Part shown: in pieces, positions 11,801 to 22,770 of the stretch
Position numbering within the stretch: position 1 is the first letter of the stretch
How the letters are laid out: every line of letters begins with the position of its first letter
Assembly (NCBI GenBank): GCA_009823505.1
Contig: VZQC01009601.1
Location: forward strand, 3,083,715-3,147,714
Length of the DNA: 64,000 bases
Source: Rhizomys pruinosus
Lineage: Eukaryota; Chordata; Mammalia; Rodentia; Spalacidae
Direction of reading: 5' to 3'
Made by a program: the position numbers and the translations under genes
Notes under the pieces: generated by a model
Database searches by the model: none
Told to the model about the DNA's origin: nothing
Seen by the model: only the letters and a program-made list of their open reading frames with translations

Positions 11801-11986
11801 TTCATAAAAGACCATTGAATAATCCTCTTTCAAAAACCAAGATCAGAAGATGAAAGTGTCCATAAGTGTAACCTTATGTATTAAGAAAAATCGGATTTTT
11901 AGAAAAGCATCAGGATAGGAGACAAATGACTCAAAATAATATTACCTGGAATATTAATTAAAATATTTTAATTTAAAAGCTGGAGA

Positions 11987-12210
11987 GGGATTGGAGAGAT
12001 AGCCTAGTGGTTAAGAGCACCGACTGCTCTTGCAGAGGACCCAGGTTCAATCCCCAGCACCCACATGGTGGCTGAAAACTGTCTCTAGCTCCAGTTCCAG
12101 GGGAATCCGATGTCCTCTTCTGACCTCCGCGGCATTGCACGACACGAGTGCACAAACCTACATGCAGACAGTACATTCATACACATATGAAAGTAAATAA
12201 AATTTTGAAA
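11987..12210 (+). repeat. B2-like SINE
   Basis: Well-preserved copy: A box 'agcctagtggttaagagc', B box 'ggttcaatccccagc', 'gacctccgcggcattgcacg' and 'gtacattcatacacata' before an A-rich tail. It directly abuts a second, older SINE at 12,211. Confidence 0.93.
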
Positions 12211-12421
12211 AAGCTGGAGAAATTGTTCAACAGTATAGAGCGCTGGCTGTTCTTTCGGAGGACATTTGTTCAGTTCCTAGCACCCAAATGTCTGTTAACA
12301 GCAAGTTGTAACTCCAGTTCCAGGAGATCCACCACCCTCTTCTGGCTTGCAAAGGCATTGTACCAACATGGTATCGTTACATAATTCCAAGTAAAACATT
12401 CATACATATAAAAAAATAAAG
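12211..12421 (+). repeat. B2-like SINE, older, head-to-tail with the previous copy
   Basis: Diverged copy: 'gctggagaaattgttcaaca', 'ttcagttcctagcacccaaa', 'aactccagttccaggagatc' and an AAATAAA tail. The tandem arrangement suggests one SINE inserted next to the other. Confidence 0.85.
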
Positions 12422-12639
12422 GGGATGGATAGTAGACAGGTGTTATCAAGGGGGTATTTTAACTGGGAAGGCAGTAGTGCGGGTTATAAATGGGGGGTGA
12501 GAGGAAAGGTAAGTAATGATTAGATGTTATAAACAACCAGATGGAAATATATTAATTCAAAGTAACTGAAAAACAGCACTATATATCTATATATATATCT
12601 ATATTATATATAATATATATTTCCTGCTGTTGCACTGCC

Positions 12640-13430
12640 ATAGCTTAAGGCTATCTAACAAAAGAAAAAACAGTGCCAGGCAGAAAAAAGCCCCCTTCAA
12701 ATTGTTGGCCAACTTAGTCCAAGACACTCTCCAAATAACATAGACTATTGTTATTAGTTGATTGCCTCTCAAACTTGAAGGCAGAATATATTATCATTAA
12801 CGAAGCCCCTTCATGCAACAGAAGGCCAGGAACAAAAAGAAAAAAAGAACACGAATAGCCAAATCTTAGAGAATAAGATTCTGCAGAGTGTAGATCCTTG
12901 GACAAGACTCCTATATTAAATTCCACCCACCCAGGACTCAGAGACAATTGAAGAAGCAGAGGCAGAAAGATTGTTAAGAGCCAAGGAGGAGGTGCATGAC
13001 CATATGGAAATAGAGTCTACAAGCTCCTGGGACCCTGCTCCTATGAATCTACAGCAGTCGTGATCAGCAGGCTTAAGACCCATGCAAACTTAAGTGGACA
13101 AAAACCCAGCACAAGCCCATGTGGAAATTGGCAACAAATTGCAACATTAGTCAAAGAATTATTGACAGATGATTACTACTCAGTAACAGCTGACTCCTTA
13201 AAGATACTGAAGATAGGATGACTAGACCCCAGTGGATGAACATGCACTGAGGAATATCTGGGGACACTAACTTGACAGGATAGGCCTTAACGCAAACAAC
13301 GAAATGTATGAATTCCAGTGTGGCTGCTATGGGAGGGTGCTAGTGAGGATGCAGGTAAAAAGATGATTAAAATTGATTTCAATGTTCTGTATGAAATACA
13401 TAAAAATCAATAAAAATTACAAAAAAAGAA
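12640..13430 (+). repeat. L1 3'-UTR-like rodent repeat
   Basis: Same block order as 62,450-63,070: 'agaagattctgcagagtg'-type text, 'gaagcagaggcagaaagatt', 'gttaagagccaagga', 'caaaaacccagcacaagcc', 'gaattattgacagatgatta', then 'tatgaaatacataaaaatca' and poly-A. No open frame is conserved. Confidence 0.6.
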
Positions 13431-13500
13431 TAAGGACCAAATCTATAACTAACTCCATGTACATGAAATCAATTTCTAATGAAATTAAAAAAAAAAAAAA

Positions 13501-14880
13501 AAGATCTCATTGCTGAAGAGAGTCCACACTTCTGACACAGGACTTGGGACAATCTAGGAGGTATTGATCTGGAAGTGTTCTTCCTGAAGACTAGCTCTTA
13601 TGGAATCAGAGAATACTATGAAAGTTGCCAAGGGAGGAAAGCTGTCAGTGGTCCTATGTAGCAATAAAGCTTAGGAAACACAATGGCCCATCAAACTGTC
13701 TCTATTGATGCACAACTGGAACTTTTATTTTGGGGGTAATCAACAGCTGTATATTAGGAATTAAGGGGGTTTCTTATGTGGTACTGTAAACATAGCCACA
13801 AACACATGGATAGAGAGGTTATAGATCCTAGAGAAAACCCTACTTTGCCATATCCCCAAACCAACAAAATTTCTCAATGTATTCTAAATGTGCATCCTCA
13901 CATTTACAGATAGGTGGACCTCTCATCAATCATCAAAGAAGCTTGTTTTTGCAAGTTATGGTGATTATAGAATTTCAAAAACACTCAAATGCAGAGAATA
14001 AGTGTCTGTGAGATCCATGGTCCTCACATATTCAATACAATCTGTAGATACAAGGTGAATGCACCTCTCAACTCAACAGAGAAGTTTTGTTAAACAGCAA
14101 ATCATGATAAAAAGAAATCCACAACTGACCAACGTGGAGAAAACAAGAGGATACAGGAGGCTATAGAGTGCTGACCCCTGAATAAGACACGTATATCAAA
14201 CTTCAGCCTCCCCAAGGGATCCAATAATTCCCCAGGAATCATTGCAGAAGAGGGACAGAATGATTGAAAGAGCCAGTAGTAGGGGCTGGAGAGATGGCCT
14301 AGTGGTTAAGAGCACCGACTGCTCTTACAGAGAACCCGGGTTCGATCCCCAGCACCCACATGGCGGCTGAGAACCCTCTGAAACTCCAATTCCAGGAGAA
14401 ATCCAGTTCCAAGGGAATCCAACACCCTCTTCTGACCTCCGTGGCATTGCACAACACGGGTGCACAAACCTACATGCAGACAGTACATTCATACACATAA
14501 AAAATAAATAAATAAAATTAAAAAAAAATATAAAAAAAAAACAAGAAACAGCCACTAGTAGATGACCACAAGGAAAAAGAGTTTTCCAGACAGGTGGCCA
14601 TTGACACCTATAAACTCATAGCCATGGTGACAGCATGCAGAAGTCCCATACAAACTCAAACCAGTCACAATCCCAGCCTAGACATGGGGAAGTGGGTAAG
14701 AATTCCCAGCTCAACTTAAAGAATTTTGGCAACTGGTGGCAGCTGGAAGAAGGAGAGACAGTGTCTTACACGGATGTGACTTTTGGTAGGTTGACCAGGC
14801 TCAAGTGGATGGATACATGCTGAAAATTCATACTATATGGGCTGTATTTTTATATAATAAATTAGGTGTAGGGCAATAAG
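13501..14880 (+). repeat. L1 3'-UTR-like rodent repeat interrupted by a SINE
   Basis: A long copy collinear with 62,030-63,070: 'tcaacagctgtatattagga', 'ataagtgtctgtgagatcc', 'catctctcaactcaac'-type text, 'attgcagaagagggacagaa', 'ggtggccattgacacctat'. It is interrupted at 14,283-14,543 by a B2-like SINE, so the SINE is younger. Confidence 0.6.
14283..14543 (+). repeat. B2-like SINE with near-perfect TSD
   Basis: Near-consensus copy inserted in an older repeat: 'gagatggcctagtggttaag', 'gggttcgatccccagcaccc', 'acattcatacacataaaaa'. The flanks carry 'gccagtagta' on the left (about 14,271) and 'gccactagta' on the right (about 14,551), one mismatch. Confidence 0.95.
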
Positions 14881-16140
14881 GGCCTGTAGAATTAAGGGAA
14901 GGGCTTTAATACCATAATCAGAGAGACATCAGAACTGAACAATATACCTAATGGACCTCACAGACATCTACAGAATATTCTAGCCTTTTCTACATAGCCA
15001 GTTTAAGGCCAGTTGGTTCTATGGGGAAACTGTCTCAAAATTTCTTTCCTTGACAGTTTCATCCATGCATTATCATTACTATCATTCCACTCACCACAAG
15101 TAATGTTTCTGAGACATTTTGTCAACTCATTAAGAAAAACTATAAGCATGCTGTTTGTTAAAATTTTCATAGTTAAATCATTAATTGTATTTCCCTCATT
15201 TATGATGTGTCATCCCAGGAACAGTTCATTTAAATTAATAGATTGTTTTGTTTAATAGCTTAAGGTTTACAGAAAACCTGAGGAGCCTAGATTTTCCGTT
15301 ATTCTCCCCTTAGCCAAAAACTTTTTATTATTATTATTATTACTTTATTTCATCACTGTAGCAAATTTACTACATTGGATAAAATTATATATCATTAATT
15401 GAAGTTCATATGCTACATTACATTTAATTCCGTAGATAATGACAAATGTATAAAGCCAGGGATCTGATATTATAGTATCACATTGGTTTTATTATTCTGC
15501 ATTTCACTTGTGGGTCTACTCTTCCTTTCTCTCCACACCAATATTACCTTATATTTTATATAAGGAAAAATATGTTATATTTTTGCTGACCAAATTGCTT
15601 GTCCTTTCACAAAATGCTACATATTAGTTACATTAGTTTTGTAAGCTGACTTCTTTCATCTAAATGTTTCCAGTTTGGGATTATTATTTACAAAGCAGAT
15701 ATAAGCATGTGTGTGGGGGTTTTGTATGGTGGTAATAAATATTCAAATATACTGCATAAATAGCTCAGTAAACAGTCGCTAGGATAGAAGGTCATCTTCA
15801 TAAGAAATAAAGTGTCTTCCATGTTGACTATACCATTTTACATTTCTCTCAGGGAGAAAGCCATATTCTTGTTGCATTATACCATCATCATTTAGTGTTA
15901 CCATTTAAAATTTTTTAATCTAGTCAATAGGTGGTGTTAAGCACAGTCTCTGAGGTCTTTCCACATTATTCACCAAGGATGATTTTATCAAAGAGACTCA
16001 TTTCATGTGCTTTGAAACATCCTTAACCTGATTTGCTTCCTTATTGTTTGAAGAGTTCTTTGGGTGTTTAGTGTACACAGTTTTAGAAATACTTTCTAGT
16101 TTTCTGTAACTTGACTCTGCAATACTTAGTTTTAGCTTTA
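14881..16140. other. non-genic AT-rich stretch
   Basis: No recognisable gene. A short ATT-rich run lies near 15,326-15,350. The 80-codon frame at 15,013-15,255 shows no domain. Confidence 0.5.
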
Positions 16141-16270
16141 TGTGTGTAGAAGTATAGGTGTGTGTGCATGTACAAGGGGACATATATGGATGTCACAGGA
16201 GAACTTCAGCGGTCAGTTCTCAGTTTTTATTTGGTGAGGCAGGTAGGTCTGTTCTAGTGAGGCAGGGTTC

Positions 16271-16275
<5 letters not shown>

Positions 16276-16319
<44 letters not shown>
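16276..16319. repeat. poly-T tract (~44 bp)
   Basis: Uninterrupted T run lying between repeat-like sequence on both sides. It is probably the reversed tail of an old retroposon whose body (about 16,320-16,480) I cannot classify. Confidence 0.9.
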
Positions 16320-16499
16320 CTGTACTACATAACCCAAGTTGCAACTTTTGGGGATTTCTCTCTCTCCACTTCTCATTTCACCATAGGAATACCAGGGTTA
16401 CAGACATTAACTACTGTGTCCAGTCCTATGGAGGAGCTGGTGAGTTAAACTCGAGTATGCAGGAAGGCATGTTAACTTACTGAGACATCTCCCAACATA

Positions 16500-17454
16500 C
16501 TGTTTCCTAGTTTTCTTATTGATACAAGGTCTGAACATATGGAGAATTATTATAGTGACTTAGACACCTGACTCTCTTTTGATTCCTCAGTTCCATTCTT
16601 TACTTCTGATAACTTCTGATGTTGTGGAATATATGCTTTATGATATAAATATAAATATTTTAGCTTTCTGCATCTTCTTCCAGCTTATTATTTTTAATCT
16701 ATATCATATTTAAAGTGTATTTCTTGTAAATAATATTTATCTAGAACTTTCCTTATTATCCATTCTGGTAGTCATTATTTTTAATTGATTGTAGGAGCCA
16801 TCCTTCCAAAAGGTACAAATGACAGAGTTGAAATATTTACCACATTTAAAATTGAACATTTTTCTTTAGAAAATATTAAATAAAAATGTTCTTTCCTATT
16901 CTTTGTTTTTGCCACTTTTCTTTATTTCATGTAATTAAATGTTTTGTTGATTTAATGACTGAACTAGAGTTTCCTATAAACATTTAGAGCTAATAATCAT
17001 ATCCATTTTTTTACTAACATTATATCCCTTCATGAGTAGATTTTTTTGAGTATTATAATATTTCCCTCCTATTCTTTACAAAAATCCCAGCATTTATTTA
17101 CATATAAATATACCTTATTCATCTGATATTTTATTTGTTATTACTTGTAATTACCCACAGTTCTCGGACACTCCATTCTAGCTTTTCTTTTGTTATTATT
17201 GCAATTTAAGAAGTTTTATTGACAAGACTTTAAGTACATTGATTTTTTTCACTTCTGTGTTCAGTAAATAAATATCATTACAAAGGTTCTACATTGTAAT
17301 ATAGTTTTAATGCTCTTAATTAAATTTTTGAGTACCATACAAAGATGGGCTTCATTGTGCCATTTTTATGCATATGTATATAAATATTATATTTTGCTCC
17401 TAGTTACTTTCTTCCTCAGTGTCCTCCACAATCTCCCTTCTACTCTTTTAAGTA
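16500..17454. other. non-genic AT-rich stretch
   Basis: Very AT-rich. I see no open frames with coding character. Confidence 0.5.
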
Positions 17455-17640
17455 TTTTACATTTATTTATTTATTGTGGTGGTAGGAGACACCAGGCTGT
17501 TTAGGTGGAACTCAGAGGAGAGTGTGAGAAAGTCAGTTCTCTCTTTCCATGTGAGACTTGAGGATCAAAGTCAGGTCAAATGATTTAGAGACAAGCACCC
17601 TGCTCTCCTAAGACATCCTGTTGTCCCAACACTCTATCAC
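17455..17640 (-). repeat. old SINE (antisense), tentative
   Basis: 'ttatttattgtggtggtagg', 'ggaactcagaggagagtgtg' and 'gaggatcaaagtcaggtca' resemble a degraded reversed B2/B4-type element. Confidence 0.45.
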
Positions 17641-18887
17641 CTCCCTGCTGGTCCCTTTCATCCCCTGAATGGCCCCTATTGTTTCCCCATAGGTTTTAAA
17701 GTTCTAAAATGTCTGTTTTCAGAGTTTCTGAATCTTCCCTTACATTGTTTCTGTTCAGAATGCTGGCTTTTGTTTCCATGACAATCACCAAAATATTAAA
17801 CATGGTAAACTCAAGTTCCTTTCCTGAAAATTTACAAACTGTCCCATGGCTGAATTTAATTTTGATGTTTTCTTGTATGCTAAAATAACAAATCTATGTT
17901 GATAATGACTCATAAAATGAGTGAAAATCATACTTAAATAGAGTAAATAAACACTGAAATAAAGAAAGTTGTGTTAGGAAACATCAATTTCTTCTAGGAG
18001 TACCAATGTCCATGTTAGAAAAGCAATTAATATCAACCATTGTATTAATAAATAAATTAAAGAAGATACTAAGCATTCTCTTATTAAAAGATTACAATTT
18101 TCAAGATATTATATTAGATAATAGTTTGTTGGGCATGACACATATATGTACATGAGTGTTTGTATGTGTGTATGCATGCGCACACTTTCATATATATTTG
18201 ACTGTACATACACATACATGCACACATTAGATTATTTCAACCATGAATTTCTGTAACTGAGCTATTATTTCAAAGTGAAAAATATCAGGAAGTAGTTACT
18301 TGGAAAGGTTGGAGAGTTGAGTAGTTATTAGAAAAAAGTTCGAGAAAACTTTCCAGGGTGAAAGAAATGTATTATGTCTTGTTACTCATGGAATATAAAA
18401 TTATTAAAATGTATTTGACCAAACTGAAAAAAAAATAAAAAAATTAAAAAAAATAAAAAATAAAAGATTACAATCATTCATAAAATTCAGAATCTATTAC
18501 TGATTTGACTAAACACATAATTAAATTATTTACAATGAAAATAATTCATGCAAAACTATTTAAAAGTGTCATTTTTAGGGGAAAGACATTCGTCTATATG
18601 TGATGGATACAGGTCCTATTATTATTTTTATTCAATATTATTTTAACATATCTTGTAGACTAAAATACTCAGCAGTAGAAAATACATATGATATTAAGAT
18701 ATAACATGCTTAGATAATGCCCACTAAATCCATGAAATTAGTTGAATGGTGTTGAGAAACATAGAAAGTTACTCTTTTTTGAAGAAACTAGTAAAGAAAC
18801 TATATTTAAATAGCAAACAAAATTTCAAAATACATAGAATTATCATTAATTAAAATATAGTTACACAATATAAATTAACAAATGAGA
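17641..18887. other. non-genic AT-rich stretch
   Basis: No gene signal. 18,148-18,230 has alternating purine-pyrimidine sequence (TG/CA with 'gcatgcgcac'). 18,427-18,465 is A-rich. Confidence 0.5.
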
Positions 18888-19100
18888 AGCTGGAGAGATG
18901 GCTCAGTGGTTAAGAGCACTGGCTGTCTTAAGGAAGATCTGAGTTCAGTTCCCAGCATCCACATGGTGACTAACAACCATCCATAACTACAGTTCTTGGG
19001 GATCTGGCTGCAGTATTCTGTCCTTGACAGGCATTGAAAAGCATGGTGCACTAACATACATGCAAGAAATACACTCATACACATAAAATGAAAGTAATAG
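18888..19100 (+). repeat. B2-like SINE
   Basis: Complete but mutated: 'gagatggctcagtggttaag', 'gagttcagttcccagcatcc', 'catggtgactaacaaccatc', 'cactcatacacataaaatg'. Confidence 0.9.
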
Positions 19101-19542
19101 ATGAAATATTAAAATTATACATTGAAATGTAATTTTGAAGATATACTGTAATCCTGAAAAATGATCTTTTTATAGGAATACCATTCCTTCTTAAACTTGA
19201 TTATGAATGAGATAATTTCATCAAAATATCAATAGGATTTATGGAATAGAATTTAACAAATTCAATTTAGTACTGACTGTCAGAAATGCATGAATGAGAA
19301 TTTCCAAGAATACTAAATAAATTATATCCCCAAATTAACAATATCCCATAAAGCTATAATAATTAAGAACCAGTATATATGAAAGCACAGACACTACTCA
19401 GTACAATAGAAGCAGAAATCAGTCTTCCTATTGTCTAACTATGTGTCTATATTTATATTCATACATCTATTTCCTACCTACTTATTATGACTCAGAATCC
19501 ATTTAAAATTTTTGACTTATTTTTTATTGCTTTTGTGTGTGC

Positions 19543-19543
<1 letters not shown>
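19101..19543. other. non-genic AT-rich stretch
   Basis: I see nothing specific. Confidence 0.5.
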
Positions 19544-19581
<38 letters not shown>

Positions 19582-19588
19582 TGTGTAG
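19544..19588. repeat. (TG)n microsatellite
   Basis: TG array with one 'tatg' interruption, just upstream of the sense L1. Confidence 0.95.
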
Positions 19589-19639
19589 GGCACAGGACAT
19601 TATGGTGCAGGTAGTTCTCTCCCTTCTTCACATAAATTC

Positions 19640-20007
19640 TAGAGATTAAAACCCAGTCCTGTGGGATTTCCCAGACCACCTGAAGCACAGGTAGGAGCTG
19701 GGTGCTTCAGCCAGGCAGATTGTTTGGTTTGATCCATTCATCTTTGGCTCAATTGCCTTGTGTGGCTGTGGGGGCAGAGATGTCCTCCTAGCTGGTATAA
19801 AAGGTGGGCCTAGCAGCAACCTCTAACCAACTCAGGCTAAAGTCTGTGCACCTTACCTCCCAGGGTTCTCTGCTCACGACTGCCCTAAGGCCTGTGCAGG
19901 AAGCCTGGTCTAGCAAGGCCTGATCTTGTCCTTATGTTGACAGAGCTGGTGGATGAGGAGCTGAAAGGAGCAAGGAGCTCCCACCGCCCCCCCCAAAAAA
20001 AAATACC
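19640..20007 (+). promoter_or_regulatory. putative 5' region of the sense L1
   Basis: GC-richer DNA (for this window) immediately upstream of the ORF1 remnant and in the position of an L1 5' UTR. It contains a TATA-like 'ggtataaaaggtgggcc' at about 19,793 and a C8/A9 homopolymer junction just before the ORF1 start. It shows no resemblance to the monomers at 34,322-34,700 or 40,167-40,340. The left boundary is uncertain. Confidence 0.5.
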
Positions 20008-20751
20008 TTGAAAGACCCCATGTTGAAACAGATAAGGAAACCAACCAGCAAAGCAAAGAGCTACAGGAAGAGATTGAAGCTCCGAAAGGTAGTGGAAATA
20101 CTAAAGAAATCAGAAGACGAAGTGAAGAAGGAAATCAAACACTCATGCAATCAAGAGGAAAGGAATAGAAAAAGCCTCAGATGTAGAATGGAAGAAGCAG
20201 AACAAAAAATATCAGGCCTAGAAGATAACACAGAACAACTAAAAACCTCAAGTAAAAACTATGAAAAATTAAAAAATACACAAAAGTGGAACAACCAGGA
20301 ATTGTGGGACACTATGAAAAGATCAAACCTCCTCATCATAGTAATAGAACAAGACTCCCAAGAGAATGGTATTGATCAGATTTTCAACAGAATAATAAAT
20401 AAAAAATTTCCCAAAACTTAAAAAGACAAACCAATACAAATATAAGCAGCATATAGAACTCCAAGCAGACAAGATCAGAAAAGAAATTTTCCATGCCATA
20501 TCATAGTTAAAACTAAAATGCTAGACACCCAAAACAAAGACAAAATTCTGAAAGCCACAAGAGAAAAAAAAGTTACTTATAAGGGGAAACCTATCAGAAT
20601 TACAACTGACTTCTCAGTGCAAACTATGAAAGCAAGAAGAATGTGTAGTAAAGCATTCCCAGTTTTAAAGGACTATAGATGCCAACCCAGGTTACTATAC
20701 CCAGCAAAAATGTCAATTATAGTTGAAGGAGAGAGAAAAAATCTTCCATGA
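20008..20751 (+). pseudogene. L1 ORF1 remnant (sense L1)
   Basis: Decayed ORF1, the L1 RNA-binding chaperone that coats L1 RNA in the cytoplasmic RNP. The first frame (20,008-20,421, 137 residues) starts at MKDPM and is Lys/Glu-rich with a heptad-like coiled coil (about residues 20-95, 'RMEEAEQKISGLEDNTEQ'). It then enters the start of the RRM region (residues about 105-137, 'RSNLLIIVIEQDSQENG') and stops. A second frame (20,518-20,751, in a different register) carries the C-terminal domain, ending with 'LLYPAKMSIIVEGE'. At least one frameshift/stop separates them, and much of the RRM is damaged. Identity rests on domain order and on ORF2 following downstream. Confidence 0.9.
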
Positions 20752-20959
20752 CATAAATGAGATGAAAGAATACATGTCCAGGAAACGAACCCCTCAGGGA
20801 ATACTTGAAGCAATTCAAAGGACAGAAGAAAGGAACAACTATCCCCAGGCACCTAGAAAGAGAAATTAATAACAACATAACTACAGAAGTAGAAACCTAG
20901 ACCAAAAAATACATAGACTGGGAGATTGAATTAGGAATCAGAACCCATCGATGTGCTGT

Positions 20960-22770
20960 CTACAAGAAATGCATCTTACCTTCAAGGATAGGCACTGCCT
21001 TAAAGTGAAAAGACGGTAAAAATTATTCCAAGCAAATGGTACCAAAAAGAAAGCAGGTGTTACTATTTTAATATCAGAAAAAATAGACTTCAAAGTAAAA
21101 GAAATCAGAAGAGACAAAGAAGGCCATTACATTTTTATCAAAGGAACAATTCACCATGAAAATTTCATAATTATGAATATATATGCACCAAACTCTGGTG
21201 CACCAAACTTTATAAAAATAATTCTCGAGGACCACAAGGCATAGATTAACCCCAGTACACTCATAGTAGGGGACTTCAATACCCCACTGAGCATTTTGGA
21301 CAGGTCAACTGGCCAAAGAATAAACAGAGAGACATCTGAACTGAATGATACAATACACCAAACAGACCTCACAGACACCTACTGAATATTCCACCCTAAT
21401 ACCAGAGAATACACTTTCTACTCAATGCCCCATGGAACATTCTCCAAAATTGTCCACATACTGGGACACAGAAGAAACCTCCACAAATACAAAAAAATTG
21501 AAATAATGCCAAGAATTCTATCAGACAACAGTGCAATATAGCTCACTATCAACAGCAGGATAAGCCCTACTATCTACAAGAATACACAGAGACTAAACAA
21601 CACATCCCTGAATAATGAATGGGTCAAGGAAGAGATAAAGAAAGAAATAAAAACATCCCTAGAACTGAATGACAATGATAATACAAAATAACAAAACCTT
21701 TAAAAGCAGTCCTAAGAGGTAAGTTTATAGCCCTGGGTGCCTACATTAGATAAACAGAAAAAGCACAAGTGAACAATCTAAAACTGCAGCTAAAAGCACT
21801 TGAGAGGCAACAATAGATGAACCATACAACAGACAGGAAGAAATAACAAAAATCAGAGCAGAAATCAATGAAATATAAAAAAAATCAATGAATTCAAAAG
21901 TTGGTTCTTTGAAAGAATAAACAAGATAGACAGACCACTAGCCCAGGTAACCAAAAGAAAGAAGGAACAACTCCAAATCAGTACAATCTGTGATGAAAGG
22001 GGAAATATCACAACAGACAATGAAAAGATCCAGGAAATCATATGGGAATACTTCAAAAACCTATACTCTACTAAGTTTGAAAACCTAGAAGAAATGGATG
22101 AATATCTGAAATCCTGGGAATCACCAAAGCTCAACCATGAAAAGATCAACAGATTAAACAAACCCATAATATATGAAGAAATTGAATATGTAATAAGAAA
22201 CCGCCCAACTTAAAAAAAAAAAAAGAGGCCCAGATGGTTTCATGGCAGAATTCTATAAAATATTTCTAAAAGACTTACAACCAATATTACTCAAATTATT
22301 CAGAAGGATACAAACAGAAGGAATTCTCCCAAATTCCTTCCATGAAGCCAGCATCACTCTATTACCCAAACCAGGCAAAGATACAACCAAAAAGGAGAAC
22401 TATAGACCCATCTCACTAATGCACACAGATGCCAAAATTTTAAGCAAGATTCTGGCAAATTGCATACAGACCCATACCAAGAAGAACATCCATCATGACC
22501 AAGTTGGATTCATACCGCAGATGCAGGGATGGTTCAACATACAGAAATCCATAAATATCATCAATCATATAAATGGACTGAAAGACAAAAACAATGCCAT
22601 CATCTCAATTGACACAGAAAAAGCCTTTGAAAAAATCCAGCATCCCTTCATGCTGACAGTCCTAGAGGGAATTAAATTGGTGGGATCATTCTTCAATGTA
22701 ATCAAAGCCATATACAGGAAACCCACAGCCAATATCATCCTAAATGGGAAATGACAGAATCATTCACTTT
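20960..22770 (+). pseudogene. L1 ORF2 remnant, 5' half (endonuclease to RT fingers)
   Basis: ORF2 encodes the endonuclease/reverse transcriptase of L1. Recognisable homology begins at an endonuclease 'CLQEMHL' segment (near 20,960), so the first few dozen codons are missing or unrecognisable. It continues through 'KAGVTILISEKIDFKVKEIRRDKEGHY' type text read across several frames and the linker, into the reverse-transcriptase domain in an intact 170-codon stretch at 22,242-22,754. There I see '[20 protein letters not shown]', '[20 protein letters not shown]' and motif A as 'IDTEKAFEK', with the first catalytic Asp kept. The frame ends at 'IILNGK' followed by a stop, and homology is cut at 22,770 by an antisense L1. 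The missing continuation is found at 34,700. Confidence 0.92.
22755..22770. repeat. left target-site duplication of the nested antisense L1
   Basis: 'cagaatcattcacttt' matches 34,700-34,715 'cagaattattccattt' at 13 of 16 positions. Both copies encode the same L1 ORF2 position, and the right copy is followed by AAA, giving a TTT/AAA L1-endonuclease site. Confidence 0.75.

Noticed and set aside
12700..12950. Possible exon in the frame at 12,714-12,947 (minus)
   Set aside because: It is inside an L1 3'-UTR-like repeat present at several places in the window.
14283..14360. tRNA-like A and B boxes as a functional tRNA gene
   Set aside because: They belong to the heads of B2-like SINEs. There is no complete cloverleaf or discriminator end, and the sequence continues into the SINE body.
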